DNA from: Sipunculus nudus
Lineage: Eukaryota; Annelida; Sipuncula; Golfingiida; Sipunculidae
Length of the DNA stretch: 64,000 nt
NCBI GenBank assembly: GCA_026874595.1
Contig: CM049309.1
Coordinates: forward strand, 66,944,926-67,008,925
Direction: 5' to 3'
The notes under the pieces were generated by a model. That model searched no databases. It saw nothing but the letters and a program-made list of their open reading frames with translations, and had not been told where the DNA came from. Shown one piece after another: positions 1-40,723 of the stretch (position 1 is the first letter of the stretch; each line of letters begins with the position of its first letter). The translations under genes were made by a program, and so were the position numbers.

Positions 1-146
1 TCATTCAGGAGTCCTAATAATGACCACCCACAAAAAAATTTTAACCTAATATCGATAAAGAAATGAACTCCTCAAACCCTATAAGCCTCCCCATCAAACA
101 GGGTTTTGGGACGGGGACTTCAGTGTGATAATTAAAAAGTATGTTA

Positions 147-484
147 GGCCAAAATAAAAAAAGGTATGGTTCTCAGGCACTTTTTTTTCAGAAATCAATG
201 CGGGCGGGCGTTTTTTTTATTTTTAATTTTTTGGTATGTTTCGATAAAAATGTAAAATGATAAGGGAAAAGCATGATAATAACAGATTTATTTTGCTAAA
301 CAAGTAAAAGTACTACATAACAAAGGAAAGTGTATGATTTTATCTTTTTCAGAGAAATTTCTGAGCGGCTGTAGCTCAAAATTGGTAACTTACTTTGGGA
401 AATCAAAATAACAATTTTTGATGCGGGGGTTTAAAACTGATGTGGGCGGTGCCTGAGAACCATACCTTTTATTTTTTTTTGGCC
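147..484. mobile_element. TTA-flanked MITE with ~34-bp terminal inverted repeats
   Basis: The two ends are inverted copies beginning GGCCAAAATAAAAAAAGG and continuing through a shared GTATGGTTCTCAGGCAC segment. The element is flanked on both sides by TTA (144-146 and 485-487). A 3-bp TTA target duplication with GGCC-type termini is what PIF/Harbinger elements leave, so a non-autonomous Harbinger-like MITE is the best guess. It carries no coding potential. The family name is inferred; the inverted ends and the TTA repeats are seen directly. Confidence 0.7.
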
Positions 485-2580
485 TTACAGTTTAGTTTCC
501 ATGTGGTTGTTGCATGTCCATTGAATTGTTCATGCTTGTCCATGGAAAGATAATCACACTTCTTGTAAAGTTTGTGTACATGACACAGAAAAAAATATAT
601 CTGATAATTAGCCAATCAGAAAACATCTTCTGTGCTTATAACATTTCACAACAACTTACGTGTCTTATATGGTGCTAGCTGCTGTTTTTTAATACAAAAT
701 TAGATCACCAAGAGCTGCTAAAAACATTGTCAACATATCTGTACACAGGCATCTTTGATACTGATACTGTATTTGACTGTGCATTGTGATGTGTCGGTGC
801 ACTGGCTTCTTGTGCCAAATGTATTGTTAATTACCTCTACATAGGATGTTATGTTTTCACCCTTATCTACTTGTTTTTTTATCAGGAAATATGAAAAATT
901 CTCTGAACTGATTTAAACAAAGCTTGGTGTAGAATGTCACAGAGGTGTAAGTTCATCTAAGCAGAGCTGGATATTCTTGTATTTCTGAAGAATTGTGCTT
1001 AACCACTTTTGTTTTACAAATGTATAGGACCATGCATCTTAGCCAGATTTACTCATCTTGTTATATTATGTTATATGTCATCCACATTTTGTACATATAT
1101 ATTATTCATCAATAATTTAAAAAATTATAAAATGTTATAATGCTTTTCAAGCTTAGGGCATTCTGCTGTGTAAATGTTGTGTATGAAATGTATTTATTAG
1201 CACATGAACCTGCACCAACTGATTAATTAGCTTCAGTATTTATTAACACCATGAATTCTGGCCATTCACAAGTACAGATAATGAAAGCCTCTGAAAATAC
1301 AGAAAATACTTTCAGTTAGGATATTTGATGTATTCCTCTCATAAGAGGTCTGTTCTATTTTAAATAAAGGATTCTTAGAAAATTGATAACTGGTGTCATT
1401 TTCAAAACAAGAGGTTTTATATCTGTATCACAACTTTGGGTGGTGCCAGTCAAATTATGTCCAGAAACTCCTCTGTTGCCATGCCTCAGAAATGCCCATA
1501 TTTGGTCTTACAGTTTTGGGAATGATGCCAAATGTACCCTAAGGGGGCCATATCCCATATTTCCTTGTAAAACATGAGAAATATGACTTTTTAATGCAAA
1601 GGGGCTGTTGCAACGCCATCTGTCAGGAAGTACATAAACTATGCAAGAATACCAAGATTCCCCTGCCTGCCCACTTGTTTTCAACACTACTTTGTTCAAA
1701 ATCACATATATTGGACCAATGGGACACAACTGATTTAAACTTGCCTATGCTTTTGCTGATATAAATGCCTAATGTTTTTTATTTCTGAGAGACATAAAGC
1801 CACCCTCTTGAATATATATGGGTTCTAATTCTTTTCCGATTTCCAAGGGCGCAATTAGGGGGAAGACGGCAGGGTGAGGAGTCATTGCATCCCCGATATT
1901 ACACAATTAAAATAAAGTTTTGTTTAAAAATATAAAATCTGATATGAATCCATATTACTGAATATGAACTGTTGACAAAAACGTGTCATAGTGTTCCAGA
2001 TTTCTTGAAATACCACATAATTGTGGTCTTTCAGAAATGACAAAAAATATTAACCTTGTTATTCCCTAGCACAAACTCTTCAGCTGTCTGCTGACATTTC
2101 CTTAATTCTTGTTTTGGGAATATGATACAATAACATGACATGATCCACCCTTTTCTGCACCATTGTTGAACCCAGTCTTGAACACCAAAATGAAATGGTT
2201 AATGCAGTTTTATGGATTCAAATCAGAACCTGATTTTAACCATGAAATAACGTTCTTTTCTTTAACAAAATTCGTGTTTATATCAGGGTGTTGGTTGGGA
2301 GGGTTAAAAAGGGTATACCATGAGGAAGGGGTTGGGTTGTCTCCCCCTTCCCCTCGAGCCTTCTCCATATGTTAGATTTCAGATGCTAAACACATACATG
2401 GTTCACCAAAATGACACAAATGCTAGATATTTTCTATTCATGGACAACCGAGGATCCTGGTGTTCCCTACATTCTCGTGTGTTCAGTTCATAAAAAAAAC
2501 ATCCTGGAAATTATCCAAATAATTAAAATAGGGACCCATAGATCTTGACACTCTGCTGAATTTGTTAGGATGTTTTTGAG
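485..2580. other. Intergenic AT-rich sequence, nothing recognised
   Basis: No exon with splice sites, tRNA or clear repeat could be recognised on either strand. The short open frames here have no family resemblance or coding signature. Confidence 0.5.
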
Positions 2581-2589
2581 TTTTTGTTT

Positions 2590-3290
2590 TTTTTTTCAAA
2601 AATGTGGGTCCTGTGATCAGGTGCGAAGCCAATCTGTCTACAAAAACTGGAGTTATCATCCATAAACTTATTTGTGAATGGATGGGCCCAGGACCTTGGC
2701 CTTTTGATCCTAAAATCATGTGCGCCACATGTGGAAGGTGGAAGATTTTAGATGTAAATTTTTGTTTAAAATGCATCAACAATCTTTTTAAAGAAGTAGG
2801 TCTTGTTACCTTGACCTATGATCTCATGACCCCACAATTAATACAATACTTTTAAAGTTTAGTGGAAGGCCATATATAAGTCTAGTTGGAAACCAATATT
2901 TCAATCCAACCTGGAGTTATCATTTGGAAACAAAAATGTGTGGACACATGGCCTTTTGACTTTGTAACCCGAGTATCAATCACGTTTTTCCCCTATTTGC
3001 AGGTCAGCTATATGTGCAAAACGGAAGGTTTGGGACAAAAAGTTTGGCTCAGAATGCAACCATAATTGTCTAAATAAATGGGTCCTGTGACCTTGACCTC
3101 ATGACCCCAAAATCAAGTTCCTGCCTTCGAGGTTGGTTATATTTAAGTCAATTTTGAAGACCATGTGGCAACCAAAACTGGAGTTACCATTACGAAATAT
3201 ATTTGACGGACATACTGAAAGACGAACGGACGGCTGCACAGGGTGATTACTAAAGGGCATCCGCTCATTCAAGCGGTACCCTAATAAAAA
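2590..3290. repeat. Tandem array, ~265-bp unit
   Basis: The phrase CTGGAGTTAYCAT recurs at 2647, 2911 and 3178, and a 'CCTTGACC...CATGACCCC' segment recurs with it, giving about three diverged units of about 265 bp. The right end carries a GACGGACATACTG / ACGAACGGACGG segment, typical of bivalve repeat tails. It looks like the tandem core of a non-autonomous element; the class is not known. Confidence 0.6.
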
Positions 3291-3453
3291 CACATTGTTT
3301 CAGGACACTAGATGACACTTCACTTGTGAATCTGAAAGTATCAAAATAATTTGGTAATCTCAAAATAAAAGGGGAAAAAAATGCATAAAAAATAGAATAA
3401 AATACAGTTCGCGCCTTTAGTCATCACGAACTGAAAACACAGTCATAATCAAT

Positions 3454-3492
3454 AGAATACGGGTAGTTGATAAGCGACCACGTGTATCCGCC
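3454..3492 (+). repeat. 39-bp module shared with 54171-54209
   Basis: This stretch (AGAATACGGGTAGT...GTATCCGCC) matches 54171-54209 at 36 of 39 positions by eye. The second copy sits at the left edge of the 279-bp tandem array, so this is probably the terminal module of a related, mostly lost or truncated element. Confidence 0.65.
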
Positions 3493-4106
3493 ATATCACA
3501 GAAGCATAGGTAAAGTAAGGCATGTAGTACTGTTCCTGACATGACATGACTCCAAATTTGTGGCATCAGTGATGCCAATTAAACTTCTCATATATGTGCA
3601 GTTTTTAACCAAAAACATCACTCTGATGGATACACCATGCATAATTTCAGACCGGGACACAAATCCATTACTGAGAAAAAGTGCATCAATGTAATCCTTT
3701 AAAGCAATCAAAAGAGAAAGACGTGATACAATGACATATAATTTGGTCTTTTTAACTTATTTAAGAATATCCTGCTTAATTTTTATATGCACGGGATTCT
3801 GAATAATACCGTAATACACTGTCGTGAAATCATCAGAGCGAAGCCTTTGAGGCAGTATTTGAGATTAAACCGTGGTCCTTCGAGTCCGAAAACAGCCACT
3901 GTCCTTCGTCCTTGTCAATTCATATGAAAGTTTCTTACTAGAATATTGTAGAAATACTGTTTCTTTAGAAAAGCCTTCATTGGCTAACTTAACACTAAAA
4001 TACACTTAAAATCTTATTTACAGGGTTTAATTTGGATTAAAACCGTGAAAACCTGAGTCTTGATATATTATGTGTGAGTGTATATTATAGTTTCTTTCGT
4101 TTTTTA

Positions 4107-5992
4107 GCTCAGCTGACTATAAGTCATATGAGCTATAGTCGTGGTCCATTGTCCGTCTTCTGTCCGTCTGTCCGTCCGTCCGTAGATGTGGCACGTTTTG
4201 AAACCGTAAGACCTAGGAATCCAAAATTCAGCATAATGTTAGATGTCCCCAAGATCTCCTACCAAGCCGAAAACTGGGTCTTTGCGACTTCGTTCCTTTG
4301 AGAAATTAAGGAAAAACCTCAATTTTTTATTAAAATCCTATTTTCACACTTCAGGACTGCCTAATATCAAAACCACTCATCTGTTTTTCCTCATATTTAC
4401 CATAATTATTCCTCTATATAGTTCCTATGTACATGCCAGAAGTTAAGTCTGTAAAGTATTAATTCTTTAAGTTATGGGCCCAAACATAATGGACTTTGTA
4501 AAAAATCAGGAAAAATAATAACTCACTTAACATGAAAAATTTTGAAACTAGAGTCTATTTTCTCAAGTATATAACTATGTTTAATTAAGATTCAATTGTT
4601 TACCCAAAATTAGATCTGAATTTTGTAAATTTTTTAAGTTATTAGCATAAAAAAAAAATTAGTACCTTAAATTTTGCCCAACTTTGACCATGGCACGTTT
4701 TTTTCCTGTAAGCACCATTGATATAATTTTCACAGCATGTAAACATAAATATTTAGTTTGTCTAAATCTGAAATTTGAAAATAAAAGCTTGAAAATTAAG
4801 CTAGTTATTGATTTTTTTTCTGTAGTCACTTGCTTTGATTACAGATGCAGGGTTCCACTCCAGGTCACTGGAAGTCAGCTATGCCAGGGTTTCTGATTTG
4901 TTACAGTCACTGGGGGAGATCCCCTGCTGTGACAGGTGTACAGTTATTCTCATATCACCACCCCAAATCACCCCCCCCCCCCCCCCCCCCGCAAACCAAA
5001 CCCACCAAGTGTTATGCAGTAATTGTTATTGTTTTCACTGTATCTCCTTAATTGTAATGCTGTTTCGACTCCGATATGCAAAAACTTTCCTTGAAAAAAT
5101 AATTCAAGGTGTAATCCAGAAGATGCAATGTTGTGTAATGTAGCATTTTTAAAGAAATCAATTTTCTTTTCAATGATTTAAACAAATATAAATGAACCCA
5201 TCAGTGTGCTTAAATTATTATAAAATATGAAGCACATTATGGATAAATAAAGACACAATTATAAATTGTGAAATCTAAATCAAGTATTATTTTTATATAT
5301 TTATTGTTTTGCAGATTTAAAAGATATATTTTTGTGGTAAAAAATAAATAAACATTTGTATGCATGGTGGTGTTATCTGACAAGATTGAGATTTATGATG
5401 ATGCAATTGAGAATTATGAATCAACTTTTATATTCAGATATATATGTTAAATTGGAAATGTATAGAAATATAAACTTATATTAGAAAATAATTGATGTGA
5501 TAAAAAAATCAGGATTTAATACAAACATTTGTTCATTATTTTCCTGCCTCAGCAGAATTTGAGATCAGGTTTTGTTTGCCCTGTTTTATGTTGTTAATTA
5601 GCTATATTTCAACTGTATACATTTCATTAAAAAAATACATATATATTTAATAATATATATTTTACAAAAAAAATAGATGCAATTGAACAAATGTGTAAAC
5701 TACTGATATGTCAACAGTTAATCGAAAAACCAACTAATGATCATGGTAATAGTACAGATCATTTGTTCACAAACTGCTCACATGCTTTAGTTTCAACATT
5801 AGGAAACACATGGCCAGGTCAAAAAATATTTTTTGCAACAATTTCTTGCTCATCAATACAAACCAATCATATAAACCAACCATGGCCTTTATTACCTCTT
5901 CCTCTTACACTTTATCTCCATTAGATATTATTTTAGATTTTTACCTTCAAGGTTAACGTCAGCTGAGCACAGTGACCCATAGGTCCCTTGTT
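4107..5992 (+). mobile_element. Helentron/HINE-like non-autonomous element A
   Basis: The head has GCTCAGCTGAC (4107-4117), followed by a GTCCGTCTGTCC microsatellite. The tail has the exact reverse complement GTCAGCTGAGC (5958-5968), then a near-palindromic hairpin GACCCATAGGTC (5974-5985), then CTTGTTT. Subterminal inverted repeats plus a 3' hairpin are the described structure of Helentron-associated elements. The interior is AT-rich and non-coding, with a C-tract near 4972-4990. The ends are seen; the Helentron assignment is inferred. Confidence 0.5.
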
Positions 5993-6039
5993 TTATAATA
6001 AAAAGGATTATCTGAAATTTTTTCCCGATAGTCCTTTTA

Positions 6040-6083
6040 GCTCAGCTGACTTTCAGTCATGCTGAGCTATAGCGATCACTCTT

Positions 6084-6114
<31 letters not shown>

Positions 6115-9100
6115 CCGTCTGTCCGTAACCTGGCACAAATCGTTACCGCTGGACTTAGAATCTTGTAACTTTACATTCTGAGAGGTCAATGAAAAATCTC
6201 CTTGGAAACCAGAAATTAGGTCTCTGTTACCCATATCCTTCGAGCTATTGGGCCCCAAAGTACCCCGCAGAATAGTCAAAATTTTCATACAAAAACTTTA
6301 ATATCTCATTAACTACATCACTGATGGTCATGATTTTTGGCATACATATTTATCATGAGATGTTTCATCAGTTCCTGCAGATTGGTGGCGCCACCTGTAT
6401 TTTTAGATTTTTTACGAATTGTTTTCTCTGTTTTTGAGGTCTTTAAAAATGTGAACAACTGTTAACAGGGCACAAATCGTAAAGACTGGACCTAGAATCT
6501 TCTTTCTTGACACAGTGAGAGACCTATAAAAAGTCTCCATGGAAACCAGATTTTAGGTCTCTGTTACCCAAATCCTTTGAGCTATGGGGCCCCAAAGTAC
6601 CACCCAGAATAGTGAAAAATTTCATACAAAAACTTCAATATCTCATTAACTACATCAATGATGGTCATGATTTTTGGCAGACATATTGATCATGAGATGT
6701 TTCATCAGTTTCTGCAGACTGGTGGCGCCACCTGTATTTTTGGATTCTTTACGAATTGTTTTCTCTGTTTTTGAGGTCTTTAAAAATGTGGACATCTGTT
6801 AACAGGCCACAAATCGTTAAGACTGGACCTAGAATCTTCATTCTTGACACAGTGAGAGACCTATGAAAAGTCTCCATGGAAACCTGAAATAAGGTCTCCG
6901 TTACCCATATCATTTGAGCTGTGGGGCTCCCAATTACCCCCCAGAATAATGGAAAATTTGATTTAAAAAAACTGCAACATCTCAATAACAACAGTACAGA
7001 TGGTCATGATTTTTGGCATACATATTATTCAAGAGGTGTTCCATCATTTCCTGCAGACTGGTGGCGCCACCTGTATTTTTTCAAATTTTTACAATTTTTT
7101 TTTCTCTATTTATGAGACTTTTAAGGATGTAGTTATCTGTCAACAAGGTACAAATTGTAATGACTTGACCTAGAATCTTTATTCTTGACACACAGGGAGA
7201 CCCATGAAAAGTCTCCATGGACACCTGAAATTAGGTCTCTGTTACCCATATCCTTAGAGCTATGGCACTCCAAAGTACAGCTCGGAATAATGGAATATTT
7301 GATACATAAGCTGAAGTATCTGAACAACTAATGCAGAGATCACCATAATTGTTTGCATGGATATTGATCATGGAGTGTTTCATCAGTTTTTGCAGACTGG
7401 TGGCACTACCTGTATTTGTTTGGGTTTTTTTACGAATTTTTTCTCCATTTTTGAGACCATTAAAGATATGAACATCTGTTTACAGGGCACAATTCATAAC
7501 AATTGGACCTAGAATCTTCATTCTTGATGCATAGGGAGACCCATGAAAAGTCTCCATAGAAACCTGAAATTAGGTCTCTTTTACCCATATTGTCCAAGCT
7601 ATTGTCCAAGCACCACCCCCCCCCCCCCCCCACCCCCCCAGAATAATGGAAAATTTGTTACAAAAGCTCCAGAATCTGAACAACCAATGCATGAATATAT
7701 CAGGGAATATATCACATTTTGATTTTATACATAGAAAAATAAATCGGTTTGTGCACTCTGATCATGAAAACTAAAATATAATTTGACATCAAATGTATGA
7801 CATAATAGATTCTGTAAGAGATGCATAATCCTGATGAAATTGTTTGGTCTATGGAACCAGAAAAGGCTGGTCAATTTATTTATGAAAAAAAAAAATTTTA
7901 CCAAAACAAGCATTTACAAACATTTGCAGAAATGTCAAAAATTGTGTTTATGTATCTGTAATGTTTTAGGATATATATAAGGGCTTATTTGTAAAATTTT
8001 ATATTTTTCAAACATGTTAAAATAAAGTTGCTGCTTAAAATATTGATGAATTATTAGTATTTTGTTTTACGTAGTTATGTTCTTTGTTTCTCTGTCCCTC
8101 CTCTCTCTGTCATCTAGTCACCTTTTCTTTCTCTTTCACTCTCATAATTTTTATATTAAGAGACTATTTATTCATATTTGTACAGATTGTTACTTTTATG
8201 CATGCATTGTAACATATTTCTTTCTTGCTATAAAGCTATGTATTTTGGTGAGATATTTGTTCATGCTTGTAGTTCGACGGAGTGTAATTTTGTCAGTACT
8301 TTGTGTTAGTATTTTATTTTTTTCTGTGTAAATGACTTTAAAATTCAATAATAATTGATGAAATACCACCATTTCTGTTTATAACATAGAATATTAAGTG
8401 TTAAATTATTGGTGTGAGCCAGCTATTATGGACTAGGATGCGAGTTGGTAAGGCTGAGGTGTGAGTTGGTACCACTGGAGTGCAATGTAGTGTGACTTGT
8501 TTTTCTCTATTTTTGAGATGTTTAAGGATGTAGTTATCTGTCAACAGGGTACAAATCGTAACGACTGGACCTAGAATCTTCATTCTTAATACACAGGTAG
8601 ACCAATGCAAAGTCTCCATGGAAACCTCAAATTAGGTCTCTGTTATCCATATCCTTTGAGCTATGGCACTCCAAAGTACACCCCAGAATTATGGAAAATT
8701 TGATACAAAAGCTGAAGTATCTGAACAACTAATGCAGAGATCACCATTATTGTTTGCATGGATATTGATCATGGAGTGTTTCATCAGTTTCTGCAGACTG
8801 GTGGCACCCCCAATATTTGTTCAGGTTTTTAGCTCAGCTGACTGTAAGTCATCTGAGCTTTAGCAATCACTCTTTGGTTGCTTCCGGCCAGCCCGCTGGT
8901 TGTCCGGCCGTCTGGCGTCCGGTCGTCTGTCCGTTAACAGGGCACAAATCGTAACCGCTGGACCTGGAATCATCCAGAAAGGGCCATGAAAAATCTCCTT
9001 GGACACCTGGAATTAAGTCTCTGTTACCCATATTCTTCGAGCTATGAGGCTCCAAATTACCCCCCAGAAAAATGGAAAAATTGATACAAAAGCTCAAGTA

Positions 9101-10293
9101 TCTGAACAGCTAATGCATTGATCACCATGATTCTTTGCATGGATATTGATCATGGAGTGTTTCATCAGTTTCTGCAGACTGGTGGCGCCACCTATATTTT
9201 TTCGATTTTTTACCAATTTTTTTCTGTTTTTGATACCTTAAAAGATGCTGTCATCTGATAACAGGGCACAAATCGTAACAACTGGACCTAGAATCTTTTA
9301 ACTTGACATGCAGGGAGACCCATGAAAAGTCTCCTTGGAAACCTAAAATTATGTCTCTGTTACCCAAAACCTCAGAGCTATGTGGCACTGAAGTACTCCC
9401 AGAATAATGGAAAATTTTATTCAAAAGCTCAAGTATCTCAAAAAGTAATGCATTAGTCATCATGTTTCTTTGCATGGATTTTGATCATGGAATGTTTCAT
9501 CAGTTTCTGCATATTGGTGGTGCCACCTGTTTTTTTTTTTTTTTTTTTTTTTTTTTATTTTTTGTGATTTTTTTCTCTGTTTTTGAGACCTTAAAGATGT
9601 GGTCATCCTTTAACAGTGAACAAATCTTAACCATTGATCCTAGATTCTTCTTACTTGACATCCAGGGAGGTCCATGAAGTCTTCTTGGAAAAAAACATGA
9701 AATTTAAGGTCTCTGTTACCCTCTGTCTTCCAAGCTTTGGGGCTTATAAGTACCCCCCAGAATAATTAAAAATTTGATACCAAAGCAGGGCACAAATCAT
9801 AACCATTGGACCTAGAATCTTCTATTTTACAACCAGGGAGGTCCATGAAAAAGTCTTCTTGGAAACCTGAAATTAGGTCTCTGTTACCCATATTCTTCAA
9901 GCTATGGGGCTTATAAGCACCCCCAGAATAATTGAAAATTTGATGCCAAAGCAGGGCACAAATCATAACAATTTGACCTTAATCTTCTTACTTGACATCC
10001 TGAGAGTTCCTCGAAAGTTCTCCTCAGAAACTTGAATTAAGGTCACTGTGACCTATATTATCTGAGTTACAGGCCATGTTTGAGTACCCCAGAAATAATG
10101 CAAAATACACACAAATTGCCAGATTCCTCAGGAACAGCTGGATGGATTGTCATCAAATTTGATGTGCTTATGGGTGTTGTTGAACTTCAGCTAATATGCA
10201 TGAACTATGATGCCATCTTAATTTGTTGCTGTGCAAGGACATATTGTGAACATGCCAGTCGGCTGAGCGTCATGACCTATGGGTCACTTGTTT
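6040..10293 (+). mobile_element. Helentron/HINE-like element B with a ~340-bp tandem core
   Basis: Begins with the same head module as its left neighbour (GCTCAGCTGAC, 6040-6050, then a GTCT/GTCC run) and ends with GTCGGCTGAGC (10258-10268), hairpin GACCTATGGGTC (10274-10285) and ACTTGTTT. The core is a run of diverged units marked by CCTAGAATCTTC and AGGTCTCTGTTACCC at about 6.49, 6.83, 7.17, 7.51, 8.57, 9.28 and 9.81 kb, period about 340 bp in the first copies. A second head module at 8832-8842 shows a nested or tandemly joined copy. The units are interrupted by unrelated AT-rich sequence at about 7.68-8.40 kb. No protein is encoded. Confidence 0.6.
7680..8395. other. AT-rich interruption of the tandem core
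   Basis: The ~340-bp unit pattern stops after the C-tract near 7.62-7.64 kb and resumes near 8.50 kb. The intervening sequence has no unit resemblance and no recognisable coding region; it may be an insertion, but no target duplication was identified. Confidence 0.45.
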
Positions 10294-13200
10294 AAGATTT
10301 GACCATGGAAACCTAGGATAACATGTTTGACCAGTGGTTTCGAGCTGAAATATTGAAGAAAAAAGGTTTAATGAAGGGGACACAAATTGCATGCTAAATT
10401 TTTAAACATGGACTAACATTTGTTAACATGGTTTCATTTGAAGCTTTAACCATGAAAACCTAGGTCTAGACACAATGTTTTTCCAGCTATCATTCCGAGT
10501 TCTTGACATATTAAAGAAAACATAATTTTCGTAGATAGCGGCCCGGATTTGCATCTTACAAAAAGGTCGTCGTGTGGGCAACCCAACTCAAACTTATCAG
10601 TTGACATCTACCATAACAAATCCATAAAAGAAAACCTTGAGCTATAGACAATTCATACGTTCAGTGTGACATTCACAACAACAATGTTTTGACCTTGTCA
10701 GCGCTGGTCAGTTAAAAAACAGTTGGCACCTTTACTCAAACGGAAATGAACTTTCGTCATCGTGGAAGATGGTAATGTGTTTTTTCCCGGTCCAGGACCG
10801 AGTCATTGTTACATGTTTTAGGGGCTTTGATTCTGGTCAGAGCTATACATAATGTGGCCATGAAGGTACAATCATGGCTTTCCGCACTTTCTTAATCTCC
10901 TTAACTCCGAAGCGGTGCATGGAAGATACTTACTAACAAGTTGTACACGATAGGTACACTATAGCATACATAATATAATGAAGCAAATGGTCACTCAAAC
11001 AAATTGTGAACAATTTGTTGATTTGAAATCAAATTGACTTTGATAATTATTGGTCCTGATAAAATGTCCTGCTCCATATCCATAGCAAAATCATATCAAA
11101 ACATTTTAGTGTACACATTATGTGTACAGGGACCAGTTCAGATCCACAGGAATAAAATAACCATAGGAGTTCAGTATCACCTCTTTCGCTTTACATGCAA
11201 ATTTGATTTTTATTTTGGGAATAAATGAAAAATTAAAAGTATTTTTTCTCTTGACACTTCGTGTTGGGTCGGAATAACCAACCTTAAGATATCATCACGC
11301 CTTTTGGTCCATTTTCCAAGGCCAGAATTTCAAATAATCGGTATATTTAATAGAAATAAAAGAATCATCATAATTATTTCTGTACATGGTGAATATTGAT
11401 ACCAAATTCCGAAATTCGTGATATATTGTATAAGGTAGTTTAAACTTAAATGTCGTATCTTCACTTCTGTTTTGTCCTGGTATTATAATACAGATGATTA
11501 AAACACCCTGCTTGTCTGATCGTAATATAACCTACCATATTCGCAGTCCAAGGTAGACAAACATTAATCGAGTCCTAGTTGTGGAAAAAATGCCTGTTTG
11601 TATTGTTAATGCCTATTTTGAATTACCTTTATCGGTCTCGCTGTTTGGTCTTTGCCCAACATATTCGCATCTATAACACCACATTCTATTCACTCCAGTG
11701 TTTGATTAAACAGATAACAGATTATTGGTAAAAAAATTTTAAAAATAATTATCAGTAGGCGAGCTACTGGTCTGTTTAGGACAAAATCTTTCCTCTTTTT
11801 TTCAGGCTTAAAATTGTACAAATAATTTGAAGTAAGTTGATTCTGTATTATATGCACTCCATGGCCAGCGGATATGCTGCCCCCCCCCCTTCCGCCGACC
11901 ATATACTAGTATATGGAGAGGGAGGAGGAAGAAGGCAGAGAGATTTCCAATGTCATACAGTCCTGTTGTTCAGGCAACCCCATGTTTGGGGGCCATCCAT
12001 ACAAGGAGTCTATCATCTATTATGTTTGTGTTAATAATGGTGTACATTGTTATATAGGACAACATTTTGCAGGTGCATTATCATATGCTGATGATATATT
12101 ATTATTTACTCCAACAATTCCCTGGTTCTTATAAAATGTTATATATAGGTATGTGTCAATTATGCGTGTACACAGATAATACATTTTTAATACTAAAAAA
12201 GCCAGAAATTGCAGGTTGGAAAGTAAGAAACTGATTTAAAAACAAATGCTTTATGAATTGTGTACTTTTGCCTGCTGTGCCAACCTTTTTGTATTTGAGA
12301 CAAAGTTAATGGTAATACTAGAAAGGTCAAGTCTTCTCTACACCACTCTCAGCTGAAGTAACCGTTTCTAAGAAAATTAGGTGCATATTTTCATCAATGT
12401 TTTTTTAGTCGTCAAAGTTCAATATGTATTTAAAAAAATACGAACGAAAAACTAAGATTTAACCTGCTAATATTCCTTTACTCTCTGGAAAATGATTCTC
12501 CAAATGAATCAATATACTGTTTTAAATTTTCATGCGATTTATTTATTAAATGTTGCATTCGCGGTGAAAAGTACGTGTAATTTATCCGAAGGGTCTGCGC
12601 ACCAAAAAAATCTGCGCAGGCCTGCACAATATGCAGAAGTACAACTCTCGATCATAAATGTTGTATAAACAGCTTTATTAGTGAAGGTTAATATAAAAAG
12701 GATATTATGTAAGTATGTATACATCATAGAATGTCCTTCGAAAAAACAGGATCGGTAAACAAAAATAAAAGCTGGTAACATATACAGTTGAACCTGTTTG
12801 AAAGACCACCTGTCTTATAAGACCACTTGTCTAATATGACCACACTTTAATTAACCGAAAGCGTTCACGTTGGTATTAATTAATAACCTCTATGTAATAC
12901 GGATTTTAATGTATATGTCAAAACCTTGCAACCACAGGAAGCATGACCCTCGTGAGAAGCATGACTACACTCTTGTGTCGGTCATTGAATATCCCTAAAT
13001 GTCTTTTTTTCAATAAACATGATATTTACATTCAGTTTATAAAATTTAAATCAGTCCATATACTAACTGAACAAAAGCAAAACTGGCGCCGGCACCATGA
13101 CCCATGCATTTAAGCTGTGTATCCACGCTATAGGCAGTCTTAAACTCTATGATGTATAATATCTGAACTACAAGTTATGCATCATGAGTGAAATAATTTT

Positions 13201-13460
13201 TCAAATCAAAATCAAGCAAGCTTTATATATTTTTTTATAAATTCGGAGTTTTTAATTCCGCTTGGACTCGTTGGTTGTGAATTTCCACGAAATAATAAAA
13301 AGTATTTGTAAACATATCGATGTATGACTGACCTGCCTAACTTAACGTAAAACCATTATACCTGAAAAAGCGAATGATTTCCACAGTATTGCTAAACTAT
13401 TATTCTCTTTCAGAGTCGAGAATCAATGAAGACTCAAAACCCGAAATTTTCAATTATATT
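10294..13460. other. Intergenic sequence 3' of the cathepsin gene
   Basis: No exons recognised. Contains a C-tract near 11880 and, at 12785-12850, a segment with AACCTGT and AAGACCACYTGTC phrases resembling the MITE at 39823-39976. TTTATT, which reads AATAAA on the minus strand, occurs at 12538-12543 and 12674-12679; these are distal candidate poly(A) signals for the cathepsin transcript. Confidence 0.45.
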
Positions 13461-13466
13461 TCTGAT

Positions 13467-13483
13467 TTTAATTATGCTTTAAT
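13467..13483 (-). promoter_or_regulatory. Candidate poly(A) signals of the cathepsin L transcript
   Basis: Two ATTAAA hexamers on the minus strand (complement of 13467-13472 and 13478-13483) lie about 250 nt after the stop codon. ATTAAA is the second most common animal poly(A) hexamer. No transcript evidence; distal AATAAA copies near 12.54 and 12.67 kb are alternatives. Confidence 0.3.
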
Positions 13484-13660
13484 TTCCATGTTTCTGTTTC
13501 TTTCCCTAAATCCTGGACCAGCCCCTGAATTCCCCCACCTCCTGTTCTAATTATCTTTTCTATGATGTCGATTTGATGTTCATCCGGTTATTGGCTCCAC
13601 GGATTAAAGCCTGCTCTGTTTTAAGTATACGCTCGGTTGGAGGACCTCTGTATTACTCCC

Positions 13661-13683
13661 CTCCCCCCCCCCCCCCCCCCCCC
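13661..13683. repeat. Poly-C tract in the putative cathepsin 3' UTR
   Basis: An interrupted run of about 22 C on the plus strand, so a G-run in the sense strand of the cathepsin transcript about 50 nt after its stop codon. Phrases on its two sides (GTATACGCTCGGYTG) are duplicated, suggesting local tandem duplication. Confidence 0.7.
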
Positions 13684-13732
13684 ACATTGTTTGATGTTCA
13701 TCTGTGTTGTATACGCTCGGCTGTATGACCTG

Positions 13733-40723
<26,991 letters not shown>

